Made by a program: the position numbers and the translations under genes. Positions 45,601 through 56,099 of a stretch of DNA of 64,000 bases are shown here, piece by piece; the first letter of the stretch is position 1, and every line of letters starts with the position of its first letter. Origin of the DNA: Jaltomata sinuosa (taxonomy: Eukaryota > Streptophyta > Magnoliopsida > Solanales > Solanaceae); the NCBI GenBank assembly GCA_003996215.1, contig QJPP01005250.1, positions 1-64,000 of the forward strand, written 5' to 3'. Below the pieces are notes generated by a model that was not told where the DNA came from, did no database searches, and saw nothing but the letters and a program-made list of their open reading frames with translations.

Positions 45601-46325
45601 GGTCCTCCCCCATATCCCTTGTACCATTGGTGTGTTCTTGTTTAGAAAAGCCTTGGCTGACCTCGGGGCAAGTATTAATTTGATGCCTCTCATGATCTTT
45701 AAAAATTTAGGTTTAGTTCCTCCTAAACCCACACCAATAAGATTGTTAATGGCTGACCATTCGCTAAAGAATTGAGTGGGAATATTGTTTGATGTGTTTG
45801 TGAAAGTGGACAAGTTTATCTTGCTGACTGATTTCATGGTCCTAGATTGTGATGTTGATCTCGAAGTGCATATCATTCTAGGGAACCTATTCTTAGCTAC
45901 GGGAAGAGCCTTAGTCACTGTTGAGTTAGGAGAACTCAAATTTTGAGTGGGAAGCAATAAGGTCACATTCAACATTTGTCAACCAATGAACCCTCCGAAC
46001 GAGTATAGGGTGGTTTCCATAATTTCAACCACGGATGAGATGGTTGAAAGTCCTTGGGGAGATGAAATTAAAATGAAACCATCGGAAAATAAACTTGTTG
46101 TCTACAATGATGGTGGAAAGAAGGATTTTTAGGTATTGATCCTTCCTAAACCACCATATTTGGTGGACGTGCAAATGGATCCTAAAGACTCTCTTCAATT
46201 TTCCGTATCTATGATGTTATCAACTTGGCAACAAAAGGAGGTGATAAAAATCTTGAAGAAGTACTTCCGGTGTTTTGGTTGGGACTGTGCCAATTGTATT
46301 GGCATAAACTTGGGCAATGATTGAT
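45601..46325 (+). pseudogene. Element H protease and pre-RT linker; RT, RNase H and integrase absent
   Basis: The protease region begins FRKALADLGASINLMPLMIF (45643) with the DLG active-site type of Athila. It continues VDKFILLTDFMVLDCDVDLE, IILGNLFLATGRALVTVELG and GSNKVTFNICQPMNPP (45950). After a stop the pre-RT linker follows: PKPPYLVDVQMDPKDSL, QQKEVIKILKKYFRCFGWD and CIGINLG (46295-46320). The sequence then jumps directly to the post-pol motif at 46359, so about 2.5 kb of RT to integrase is missing. Two or more stops are present. Confidence 0.72.
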
Positions 46326-46358
46326 TCGTAAGATACTATCATCATGCCGTGATGTAAT

Positions 46359-46388
46359 ATCAAGCGCTTCTTGGGAGTCAATCTAAGT
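46359..46388 (+). other. Conserved post-pol motif of element H
   Basis: ATCAAGCGCTTCTTGGGAGT then CAATCTAAGT corresponds to the motif at 6693-6722 in B and at 55128-55157 (reverse) in K. It follows directly on the lost RT-integrase part. J inserts 17 nt later. Confidence 0.55.
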
Positions 46389-46405
46389 TTTTTTAATTTA
46401 GTTCC

Positions 46406-49021
46406 TATAAGGCCTCGAGAAATTTTGAATCAAGTTAATACTTTAAAGCATGCCTAACTCTTAATATATAAAGAGTTACGTGGTGCACGTATTTTAAGAA
46501 AAATTATAGTGCACATATCAAATAGTAGAGTATTCATATTAGTATATCTTGCTATGTCAGAGGAGAAAACTGTAAATAAATTAAGTGATCTCACATGATT
46601 AATTTATTATATTTGGGGTTGGTGGGACCCAATTCATAGTTATTAAAAAAATGGAAAAAGGGGAATTGGTAAAGTGGTAGGTTTGGTTGCTGGAAAGCAA
46701 CATACAGTACTATTACATTGTATTTTAGAAAAAGGAAAAAAGGAAGGGAAATATTATTATTATTATGATTATTATGGAATTAAAGACTCACTTATAATTG
46801 GATCATGTGGGGTCGCTTTTCCACTTCCTTTAGAATGCATTCACATAGGAAGTAAAAAAGTTATTTTGGCTTTGGAAAAACTTTCCAGAAATAGTGCACT
46901 ACACTTCGTCCTCTTCATCAGTGGTTTCGAGGTGAGATTTAAATCTCATAAAGAAAGCAGTGATTTGCTTGATTGAGCAGCGTACAACAATTCAGAGTTG
47001 CTAGACAATTAATAGTCTTCGTTCAATAATTTTTAAGACCCATACAAAAATAATAACTCACGTTGGGATTCAATTTCAAAAGGTAATTTCTCTACCCTAG
47101 ACTGAATATAATTGTGGAATATATGTTTGGGATATAGTAGAAGGTGGTAGTCACCATTCGAATTGAATTCCGCAATAGTTTTTTAAATGAGTTTTGTTAG
47201 TTAGGCTTCTTGAAGAAAAAGAAAAGAATAAAGTTGTGATAAAAGTAAAGTTTTGGGTAGTTATACAGACGAGGAATATTTGTTCTTGAATTTTATATGT
47301 TGAAAAATAAAGGATTCACTACAAGTGTTTGTTAAGGGATTTGATTAATTTTGGTCATAAGTGAAAAATATTGGAAAATTGTTAGAGGAACCTATGGGTT
47401 ATTGATGAATGTATTTATGTGTTGTGTATGTAGTTAATTGGGTTGGTTGCGTGAAGAATACTACTAGGAGTGTTGAGTTGTTTGGAACTCACAGTACAAC
47501 CATTAGCTAGGGAAGTATCTAAGGGATGTGAAGCTAAAACTTCCTTCGTTGTAAGGCACGACCCTACTCATATACGGCTTCTATAAGTGCCAAAATAGTT
47601 TACATGAAAAGCGAAAACAAGGTCTTTAGTTTCTTTATGTGTCATTTCATTGCATAACTATTAAAGCTTATACATATTCGCATTACTCCCTTCGAATCAA
47701 GCTTTCTTAATATTTCGCATGACCGTAAGTGTCTTTACTTGAAATTATTAGAATTCACTCAATGTGATTATATGTATGTGTCACGTATTATAAATGAAAC
47801 AAATAGCCATATAATAATTAGACTAGATTATGTGATAACCTATTTGATATAGCCGTAAGTTAAAGCGAGAACTAGTATTTGGATAATGATATTATGTCCG
47901 GGAAGTTAGGTATTATATAAAGATCTTACTTAAATAGTTTGATAATCGTTATCATAGATTATATGACATAGGCCTTTTAAGGCATTACTTGATAAAAGAT
48001 ATCGACGGGAGGGTATTCATAGGTTTTATTTGGCACACTCTTATGATGTGATTCTGTGCACAGGATTGAGACCAGACCATTATAGTGAGCCCTAATGTTA
48101 TAGCGTACCTGCCTTTGTGGCATCAGTTACATTTGCAGTCAGCTGGAATATCATGCACTAATTTCCCTGACTCGAGCCAACACATGGCACATATGGCCTG
48201 CAGGCAAACCCTCATAGTGAGCCCTCAAAGGGTGTACCCTGTATTAGACCCCGATTGTAGTTATATTTATCAAAAATATAGCAATGAGTATTTGAGCAAA
48301 AAATGCCTTACCCATGACCTTGATTGCCTTCGATAGGCCATCACATGATCATTTGTATTAAATATAGGGTAAGTACGTCACCTAGGCAATCCATAGGGTC
48401 TATATTATAATGAATATTTCTTTGAACGTTATATGAAAAACTAATAAGGTTGGTGCATACGTTACTATTTCATATCGTACATCTATTACTTGTATGCTCA
48501 TAATTCTTTCATTTTGACATTTGATTCATAGGAGCTTCCATAATTGTCTACTTGTTATTCTATCTGCTTTACTTACCAGTATATGTTGTATATGTACTGA
48601 CATCCCTATGTTTGGGGCACTGCATTTTCTTATAAATATAAAGTCAGGTTCACAGGGGAGCATGCACCCACGTTAGGTTCTATTGCCACCTTTAGTTGGT
48701 ATTTTGGTGAGCTCCATCTCTATCTGGAGCCAGATTATGTATAGTATTTTTGGTTATATGTATAGATCTCTAGTTAGGTACATCAGGGCCTGTCCCGACT
48801 AGTTATAGTAGTATAGCATTTTGTATTCTTTAGAGGCTTCCTAGACATTATCTAGCATCATATTAAATAGTTTTGTTCCAGTTACTCTGTAGTATATATA
48901 TATCCAGTATATGTTAGTTAGCTACTCATTTATCAGTTTATAACTTCATACATGTTATAGTTTACTCATAAAACAGGTGATCATATGGTTCTTGTCTTCC
49001 CATCTGATTTTGAGCATGACA
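46406..49021 (+). repeat. Element J 5' LTR (2616 bp, chromovirus)
   Basis: It starts TATAAGGCCTCGAGAAA (the partner LTR starts TGGAAGGCCTCGAG) and ends GAGCATGACA, three bases before a Met-type primer site. It is collinear with 62681-63616. An ATT-type microsatellite lies at 46747-46775. Short frames within it, such as 46674-46976 and 48085-48336, are not read as genes: the first recurs in the partner LTR only because the LTRs are duplicates. The left flank is GTTCC (46401-46405). Confidence 0.85.
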
Positions 49022-49024
49022 AAC

Positions 49025-49042
49025 TTGGTATCAGAGACAGGT
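49025..49042 (+). other. Element J primer binding site (Met tRNA type)
   Basis: TTGGTATCAGAGACAGGT contains TGGTATCAGAG, the initiator Met tRNA site, three bases after the LTR end. It confirms a plus-strand element and the 5' identity of this LTR. Confidence 0.85.
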
Positions 49043-49237
49043 TCAATTGTCCTAAGGAGTCTACGAAGCTGTGTGGAGTAGGACCTACTTATTAATGTGT
49101 TGTGTGCCACATTTATAATCAAGGTACTACATGGGTATTTAGAAATTTGACTTTCATTTGTAATCTAGATCGTGCGATAGAGCTAAGTCATAAAAAGTTA
49201 CTTCTTACTCATATTATGCTTATTTGTGATACAGATC

Positions 49238-50470
49238 ATGTCTTCTACAGATAAGGATAAAGTATCCCAGTGGGTCACTACAAGCACTACTCAGGAAGCA
49301 AATACTACAAGGTGGTCTCCAGTATTAGGGGGTCATATTAGGGCTCAAGAAAGTTTGTTGAGTCATATGCTTCCAGGTTCTCAAGTGCCTAGGACAGAAA
49401 GACCAGTAGGGGTTCATGCACCTCTAATGGTTCCAGCAGTAGTTCCTATACTACCACCAGGTGCCTCAAAGCAGGATCTTAGAGGAGCGATACAGTTTCT
49501 CACACAGTTGGTAACCACTCAGGCTCACAGCTAGACTATGGACGTCCCTGTTGCTGATCAAGGGGAGGTAGCAAGATCTAGGATTTGAGATTTTCATCGT
49601 ATGAATCCTCCAGTGTTCACAGTCTCTAGCCTTACGGAGGACATTCAATAGTTCATTGATGAGACTCATAGAATTTGTAAGGTAATGCGGGTATCAGAGA
49701 CAAATTCTATTGAGTTGGCCTCTTAAAAATTAAAAGGTGTTGTTGTCGCTTGGTATGAGATGTGGGAATCTTCAAGGGGTCAGAATTCTCCCCCAGCAGT
49801 CTAGACGCACTTTGCGAGGGCCTTCATAGATCATTTCGTGCCATTAGAGCTCAAAAATTCAAAGGTAGATGAAATTCTGAATATAAAGTAGCGTGATCTC
49901 AGTGTCAGAGAGTAAATCTTATGGTTTATGCAGTTGTCTAGATTTGCTCCAGTGTTGGTTAGTACTCAGACATCGAGGATTCATCGCTTTGTGGGTAGCG
50001 TCATAGGTTACTTGAGGGATAACCTTTTTCTTGCTGCCCTCAATAGGGATTTGGATATAGAAAGGATCATGGCATATGCTCAACAGTTAGATGAGGATCA
50101 GCATAATCATGAAGAAGATAATGAGAGGGAACAGAGTAAGAGAGCTAGGATGGCTTGCCAGTATCAGGGGAGCAGTGGAGCTTACACCAGTAGAGGGGCA
50201 CCTAGGAAGACTCAGTCGGTAGTCTGCTTCACAGCTAATGCTCCAGCTTGATTTTTGAGATATAGACATGATTAGGGTCAGACTTCTAGGGCACCAAGCC
50301 CACAACCTCAAAGGGATACTAGTCGAGGATTACCACCTCGACCCACATGCATACATTATGGCTAAGCACATGGAGGGGAGTGCCAGTGTGGGTCAAATGC
50401 TTATTATTGGTGTTGTATAGAAGGCCATATGGTACAAGATTGTCCGCAGCTAAGATATAAAGGCAGAGGT
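49238..50470 (+). pseudogene. Element J gag
   Basis: It starts MSSTDKDKVSQWVTTSTTQE near 49238. The gag core includes FIDETHRICKVMRVSETNSI (49650), WYEMWESSRGQN, THFARAFIDHFVPLEL and LSRFAPVLVSTQTSRIHRFV (49930). It goes on with DLDIERIMAYAQQLDEDQHN (50055) and a zinc-knuckle unit, YYWCCIEGHMVQDC, near 50403-50445, whose first Cys is replaced by Tyr. At least six stops interrupt the frame. Confidence 0.75.
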
Positions 50471-51130
50471 GATAGATCACAACCTATGCGGTCTATATCA
50501 GCCTCATCATCATCAGAACCTTCTTCTTGTCGCGGTCCTCGTGCACTAATAGGTAGAGGATCTGGTAGAGGCAGAGGGAGTAGTTCAAGTACCAGCCCAT
50601 ATTGTGTGTATGTACTAGTCGATCGGCATGATCTAAAGGCATCCTTGGACGTGATCATAGGTACTCTATCCATCTTCTCATATGATGTATATGCCATGAT
50701 AGACCCATGAGCTACACTGTCATATGTTACTCCATTTATTGCTAAAAAATGCAGAATACATCAAAAGTTATTATGTGAACCATTTGCAGTATCGACTCCA
50801 GTAGGAGAGTCTCTCATAGCTAGACGAGTCTATTATAATTGTGTAGTGACCATATATGGCTTTGATACATTGGCTAATCTAATTGAACTTAATATGGTTG
50901 ACTTTGATGTCATCATGGGTATGAATTGGCTATCCTCTTTCTATGCTACAGTTGATTGCCGAGCTAAGATTGATCAATTTTATTTTTTGGGCGAGCCGAT
51001 CTTAGAGTGGAAGGGTAATACTATGATTCATATATGGAGGTTTATTTCCTATCTTAAAGTCACGAAAGCTCATAGCAAATAGGTATTTATATCACCTTGT
51101 CCAAGTAAGAGACCTTGAAGCTGAGAAGCA
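50471..51130 (+). pseudogene. Element J aspartic protease
   Basis: LKASLDVIIGTLSIFSYDVY leads to AMIDP then a stop where the active-site Gly should be (50708-50710). TLSYVTPFIAKKCRI and PVGESLIAR-like sequence follow, then VDFDVIMGMNWLSSFYATVD (50889-50950). The active-site Asp is kept but the next codons are broken. The linker VQVRDLEAEKQETI at 51090-51140 is cut by element K and resumes at 59291. Confidence 0.75.
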
Positions 51131-51140
51131 GGAGACAATT

Positions 51141-52681
51141 TGTTACATCCCAGTGCACACGCAAGTGTACGTGGTCGTGCAAGTAATATAGTGGCTCTTG
51201 CGAGACGAACATCAATCCCATAGGGACTTGTGCTTAGCAAATAATCTAATCTTAATTAATACTATTGATGCTAAAACAAATGTGATTTGTAACCAAGAGT
51301 TGAACTTTGTTTTATAACTAGAATACTAGAATTAACGACGATATAAAATTTGGATTGTGAACAATATATGGAGAAATCCAGGGTTGAGGCACTTACTACA
51401 CAATCATGCTTAACTATGATTCATAGCTGGTGTTAATGTTTATCGTGATCGTTGGTTTACGGGATTAATATTATAACCCTAGAATAGTCATCCTCTAAAT
51501 CATCTATCCAAATTAATCTCACAACTACATCGTTGAGCAGGGATGTGAGTCTTTAACTTGGATGTATTCAACATTCTTCCCATTTTATTAGCCATGTGGG
51601 GCGTTTAGGTATATATCTATCCTAACCGCAAATCATACTTCACAATTTCTAACTAACAACAAAAGATATGATCCACACCTCCTACGTTCTTCATTCCGTC
51701 TCTTAACTTCTATGGTCAATTCATTTTGAGACTTGGTTGTATCCTAAAGTTCATGATGCTTTAGAATAGTTAAACTAAGAACATAAGAACAATAACAAGA
51801 CATGATAAACAATAAACCAACTAAATATCCATAATCAAGCATTCATGTTGTAGCCTCAACCCTACAAAGAGGGTGTTTAGCCACTCATAATCTAATTCGC
51901 AATTACAAAAGTGTTGTAGTTCATACAAGAATTAAGTAAAGAAAAGAAAAAGATTAAGAACCCTAAGGCAGCCTTATCCTTGTGTTTTTGCAATCCAAAG
52001 TCGTCCAAAGATGTTTACAATTGAAACCAAGTGTCCTATTTATAGTCAGAGACAAAATCCACTCACTAGGAACAAGGTCCGTGACACGCTGCCCATACTG
52101 GAGGCTAGGCAGCGTGTCACGCTACTCAACGCCCCAAACCAAGGCCGTGGCATGGCCTAAACACGAACCTCCACTAGTTTTTGGAAGCTTTAAGGTTGCC
52201 CACCTTTGTGTCACTCCACCCATAGCGGAGGCAAGCATCTGTGGCATGGTGGTGGTTCTTTTGACGTCCGTTTTCGCTCCCATGAACTCTTTCCATCTTG
52301 CTTTGTGTCGCCATGATTTGTAGCATGTTTGTAGGCCTTAATTAGCTTCCAATACACCTCCAAAGGTCATCTACAAGATCTCACAACGCACATAAGTCCA
52401 TACGACACAATAAAACTCATCAAAGTAAACTAGAACAGGCATAGCTTATGAGCTCACAACACACATAAGTCTATACTAGCTAGTTTCCTCGTCTAAGCTC
52501 TAATTGATCTTTTGATCTCATTATTTGTTCCAAATGCTACCCAAACACTATAAATAAACATGTCAGTCACAAAGTACACCTTTACAAACTAAATACCTCA
52601 ATAGTATATCAAGTTATCCTCAAAATTAAGCTTAACGTGCATGGATAATGACACTTAGGGGTGTAAATACGCCTAAGATTA
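51141..52681 (-). repeat. Element K 3' LTR (antisense, 1541 bp)
   Basis: It runs from TGTTACATCCCAG to CGCCTAAGATTA in window order and is next to the left copy of the target duplication CAATT (51136-51140). It is collinear with 57770-59285. A perfect 14-bp inverted repeat lies at 52080-52121, beside a minus-strand TATA-like CTATAAATAGG (about 52036-52046). Confidence 0.88.
52080..52121 (-). promoter_or_regulatory. 14-bp perfect inverted repeat upstream of a TATA-like box
   Basis: CGTGACACGCTGCC (52080-52093) and GGCAGCGTGTCACG (52108-52121) are exact reverse complements with a 14-nt spacer. In the partner LTR (58704-58745) the right arm has two changes. On the minus strand it lies about 35 bp upstream of CTATAAATAGG. 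A role in transcription is inference. Confidence 0.6.
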
Positions 52682-52718
52682 CCACCCCACACTTATAGCC
52701 TTGTTCATCCTTGAACAA
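52682..52718 (-). other. Element K pre-PPT stem-loop and polypurine tract
   Basis: On the minus strand TTGTTC and GAACAA (52713-52718 and 52701-52706) form a perfect 6-bp stem around the loop AAGGAT. Then 19 nt containing AAGTGTGGGGTGG lead to the LTR. Compared with A and B two stem pairs are changed on both sides (C:G to T:A and T:A to C:G). Confidence 0.65.
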
Positions 52719-53340
52719 CACTCTACACTTATCATAATCAAGGAAGACTCCATTAACACTAAGACACTCTATCAAAACTAAGACACTCAAGCTAGAACTA
52801 CAATGACCACATGAATAGCAAGTTCTACATTCGGCACGACATATTACACATAGAATCATATGGATGCTACTTCAAGACCTACTAGCCTCAAGAATTAAAT
52901 CTTATCAGTTGACACACTCATATATAATTCTCAACAAAGAGATCATATAAGCCACCTATCTATCATTAAAAAAGTGCCCTTACCAAAAGAGAGTTACCCA
53001 TATTTACTCACACAAATGCAAGTTATCACAAGAATGGGTTGAGGAATCAAATTTCACTCACTCTCACAAAGAATTCACATGTCATATAAGATGAACCATA
53101 GGCTTTCTTGTAGTGTAGTACTCCACTCATGTCAGAATCTCAAAGCTCAAGATCAAGTAGCACTTTAAGGGTTGCAATGTAGGCTAAGGGACGGGTAGGA
53201 ACTATCTTGTTAAGAATAGTGATTCTCTTCCCTAAGCACTTTAATACATCACACTTTACATTGAACTCATCTTCAACCAACCTATTTTACACTATTATTA
53301 TCTTCCCAACTTTGTTTTGTTTTGCCCCATCTTTTTTTAA
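52719..53340 (-). other. Element K 3' noncoding region with Athila-shared blocks
   Basis: There is no gene. On the minus strand it holds AAGCCTATGGTTCATC (53091-53106) and CCCTTAGCCTACATTGCAAC (53172-53191). These match blocks in A and B in the same order and with nearly the same spacing. Confidence 0.5.
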
Positions 53341-53494
53341 GTTAGATTACACATCTTAGGTAGAGAGTATTTGCTATCAACACGTGAATCAATCCACTTT
53401 CCATCGCTCTTTTTAGGTTGGCATAATATAGAAAGAGAGTGCACCCAGATGAGACTCCCGCTGAAAAACATTCTTTTTCTGACATAACTTGCCA

Positions 53495-53578
53495 CCAAAC
53501 CATGGCATACATCAAACTACCAACTGCATAAGAATAAGGAACAGGAGACATTTCCTTCTTCTCTTCATCAGTTGATGG
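53495..53578 (-). pseudogene. Ty1/copia polymerase fragment inside element K
   Basis: The minus strand encodes STDEEKKEMSPVPYSYAVGS then LMYAMV. This closely resembles the copia RT/RNase H joining segment, where families read roughly MSKVPYASAVGSLMYAM. It is only about 28 residues and has no copia context on either side in any frame I checked. It is the only copia sequence recognised in the window and lies where an Athila element should be noncoding. Confidence 0.6.
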
Positions 53579-53639
53579 ACTTGAATTTTTCTTTAGCCTC
53601 CCTATTCGATCCAAAAGATGCTTTTGCCATATCCTGACT

Positions 53640-53930
53640 TTCTTTTGACCCCCCTCCCTCCTATGTTGCCTTTAGGTTAAAATCCCCTATCACTTAAAGC
53701 CACCTCGTGAGCCCCTAAGTAATGTCTTGCGCGAAGTGACCCACTTAGAAAAAGCTCCCCTTTATGTTAGGGGAGCACTAAAATACAACTTCGATCGGAT
53801 GCGGGTATCAAATCTTGCCGCTGAGATGTCCAGCGGATTCCTGGAAAGTGAGCCCCCTAAATCCAAGTAGGGGGGACTTCCTCAAAGACGGGATTTTGAA
53901 GACCGGACATTAAGAGAAAACAACGGATGA
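53640..53930. other. Compositionally distinct segment, origin unknown
   Basis: This stretch is richer in G and C than its surroundings and shares nothing with other elements here. It contains a perfect 8-bp stem, GCTCCCCT (53754-53761) with AGGGGAGC (53769-53776). I see no reading frame of note. The style resembles organelle (mitochondrial) intergenic DNA, but that is an impression only. A captured segment carried by K is the alternative. Confidence 0.3.
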
Positions 53931-55127
53931 GAACCCTTTCTTTTCAACTTTTTCTCTCTCCTTTTGTTTGTGCTTCCACCTGGGCTTTTCATTCTGCTTT
54001 ACTTTTTCTTTCATTCCATTACTCCCTACCAACCAACACATAAACAATTTTCAACACACCAACAACTAATTCATTGGGCTTCACTTCACTTTTCCCTTTT
54101 TCAATTATCTACTAACATCTTAATTTGATCACTAAAGTGCTTAGGAGTTTGTGATCAAATTGTAGGCAATTGAAAGAAGAGGTATACGATACATATGAGG
54201 ATACCAAAGAATAGGCTAAAGGCTCAAAGGGGCTAGCTAAGGTTATGCACAAGGGTAGATTAAGAGGGTATAAAACATGGCTATGAAAGAAATGTCTATA
54301 TCATCTCCTAAACTCAATACTCTTTATTTTGCTTTATAAACACACGAGGCAAGTTCTAGACATCAAAATGCATTCACGGAATAACAAAATCCTCACTCAC
54401 ACATGGCACATGTTCAAATCAAGAAGGCTACCTATAGACTCTCAGCCAAGCAATCACATGAATTCACATTTAAGCCAATATCACACAAGAGTCAAATAAA
54501 AGAGCCTTAGGTGTCTCACAGTAATCGTTTAATTTTTAAGATCATGCCACAGAATTCAACACCAACCTACAGTCAGTAGTCATGTGTAGCACTTAGCAAC
54601 AACATCTACTCCTAAGAACAGAATTTTTAACTTACTCTTAAAAATCGAAATAGGATATTGGGTTCAAAGGGCTTCCCCCCAGAAAAGAACCAAAAAGAAA
54701 AACCGAGGGGTGGGTGAAGTGTGCTTCTACTAAATAGACCAAACAGAAAAACACGCCGACAAATATAAAATCTTTTTGTAATTTTTTTTCAATTTAATCA
54801 AAAACATGCAAATAAATAAAACTAGACACCCTACAGTGCACTTCACCCTAAACAAATCGGAATATTCCCACACCACACTTAAAACCATAGTTTGTCCTCA
54901 AAGTATAAATTAGAAGTACAGAAAGAAATACTCCCTGAGGCCTTTAGGCCTAGCTAGTAGCATCATGTCCATCAAAGGGATCCAGAGGACCCCACACTTA
55001 GTGTTTTCCATGCTCCTTAGCTCAGATCTCAGGTACTCAGACTTCCCTTCAACTTATTGACACAATACAAAAACAACACCAAAAGTAACACTAAAGAAAA
55101 ACTAAAAAGAATAAAAATACTACCTAA
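53931..55127 (-). other. Element K noncoding region between post-pol motif and 3' blocks
   Basis: I see no gene and no RNA gene. On the plus strand the text is T/C-rich at 53930-54060 and A-rich at 54660-54860. It occupies the position of the transposon-protein frame in element B but holds no trace of that protein. Confidence 0.4.
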
Positions 55128-55157
55128 ACTTGGGTTGCCTTCCAAGCAGCGCCTGAT
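55128..55157 (-). other. Conserved post-pol motif of element K
   Basis: On the minus strand this reads ATCAGGCGCTGCTTGGAAGG then CAACCCAAGT. It is nearly the same as in B and close to H. The segment CTTGG-AAGGCAAC-CCAAG can form a stem. It lies about 220 bp after the protease although no RT or integrase is present. Confidence 0.6.
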
Positions 55158-55380
55158 TTACTGTCGCGGCAAGACTAAGATCACAACTCTCAGTCCCATT
55201 CTCTCATCCTCTTCCTCTTTCTTGGGGCCAATCTTCTTCTTCTTTTCAGACCTCTTGGGTGCTCATGCTAGAATTCTGGGTCCTTCCTCACATTCACCTT
55301 CTTAGAATCTCATTCAGGTCCTTCAGGTTTAGGATCTCATGGCAATTTGGGTAGCTCAATGAGAGAGTCTGAAGAGGTAA

Positions 55381-55830
55381 TTAGATGTACGCTCTTCTCC
55401 ACCCATACTCATCCACTTCCATAGATATGATCATGCATAGATCCTTGTAGTGTGAGGGTGCGTTGAGTGGTGTGTACACTCTGAAGGTCACCTCTACATT
55501 ATTCATCCTCATCTTGAGCGTGCCCTCTCTTACATCAATCAGTACTCCATCGGTAGCCAAGAATGGATGTCCCAATATGATTGGTACCCTTTCATTTGCC
55601 TCATAATCAAGAATAACAAAGTCAGCAGGAAGAATGAACTTACCACCCTTGATGAGAACATCCTTTATAATTCTTTTGGGGACCACTCTGGTTTTGTCCG
55701 CAATCTGTAGCACCACTGAGGAACGCCATGGATTCCCTAACCCAAGAGTTTTAAACAATGATAAGGGTATCAAATTGATGCTTTCCCCCAAATCACTCAA
55801 GCCCTGGACCACATCACTTTCACCAATTTA
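55381..55830 (-). pseudogene. Element K aspartic protease
   Basis: The open frame 55812-55381 reads GLSDLGESINLIPLSLFKTL at the active site (family form DLGASINLMPLS), then RIIKDVLIKGGKFILPADFV, ILGHPFLATDGVLIDVREGT and LKMRMNNVEVTFRVY. The frame is almost complete. The Ala after DLG is Glu. It ends at 55381 and no RT follows. By itself it could have been read until recently. Confidence 0.78.
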
Positions 55831-56099
55831 TATAGGAAGGGTGAAACTCCCAGGATCCTTGAGCTTTTTAGGCATCTTACTCATCACCACTGAACTGCAC
55901 TCCTAAGTAAGTGACACAGTCTCAACGTCTTCCAACCTTCTTTTGTTCGCCACCACATCCTTCAAGTACTTAGCATACTTGGTTATTCCCTGCAAAACAT
56001 CTAACAAAGGGAGGTTAATGTGAAGTTCTCTAAATGTGTCAAAGAACTTCTTAAAATAGGCATCCTCTGTTGCTTTCTTAAGCCTCTGTGGGAATGGTG

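Noticed and set aside
46674..46976. A 100-codon frame that recurs at 62995-63237
   Set aside because: The recurrence is due to the two LTRs of element J. The frame starts inside an ATT microsatellite and has no known domain.
48085..48336. An 83-codon frame in the J 5' LTR
   Set aside because: It lies within the LTR, and the partner LTR is cut before this point, so conservation cannot be tested. No recognisable product.
52632..52859. A Cys-rich 75-codon minus-strand frame (zinc-finger-like look)
   Set aside because: It crosses the K LTR border and the polypurine tract, and the Cys spacing fits no known finger.
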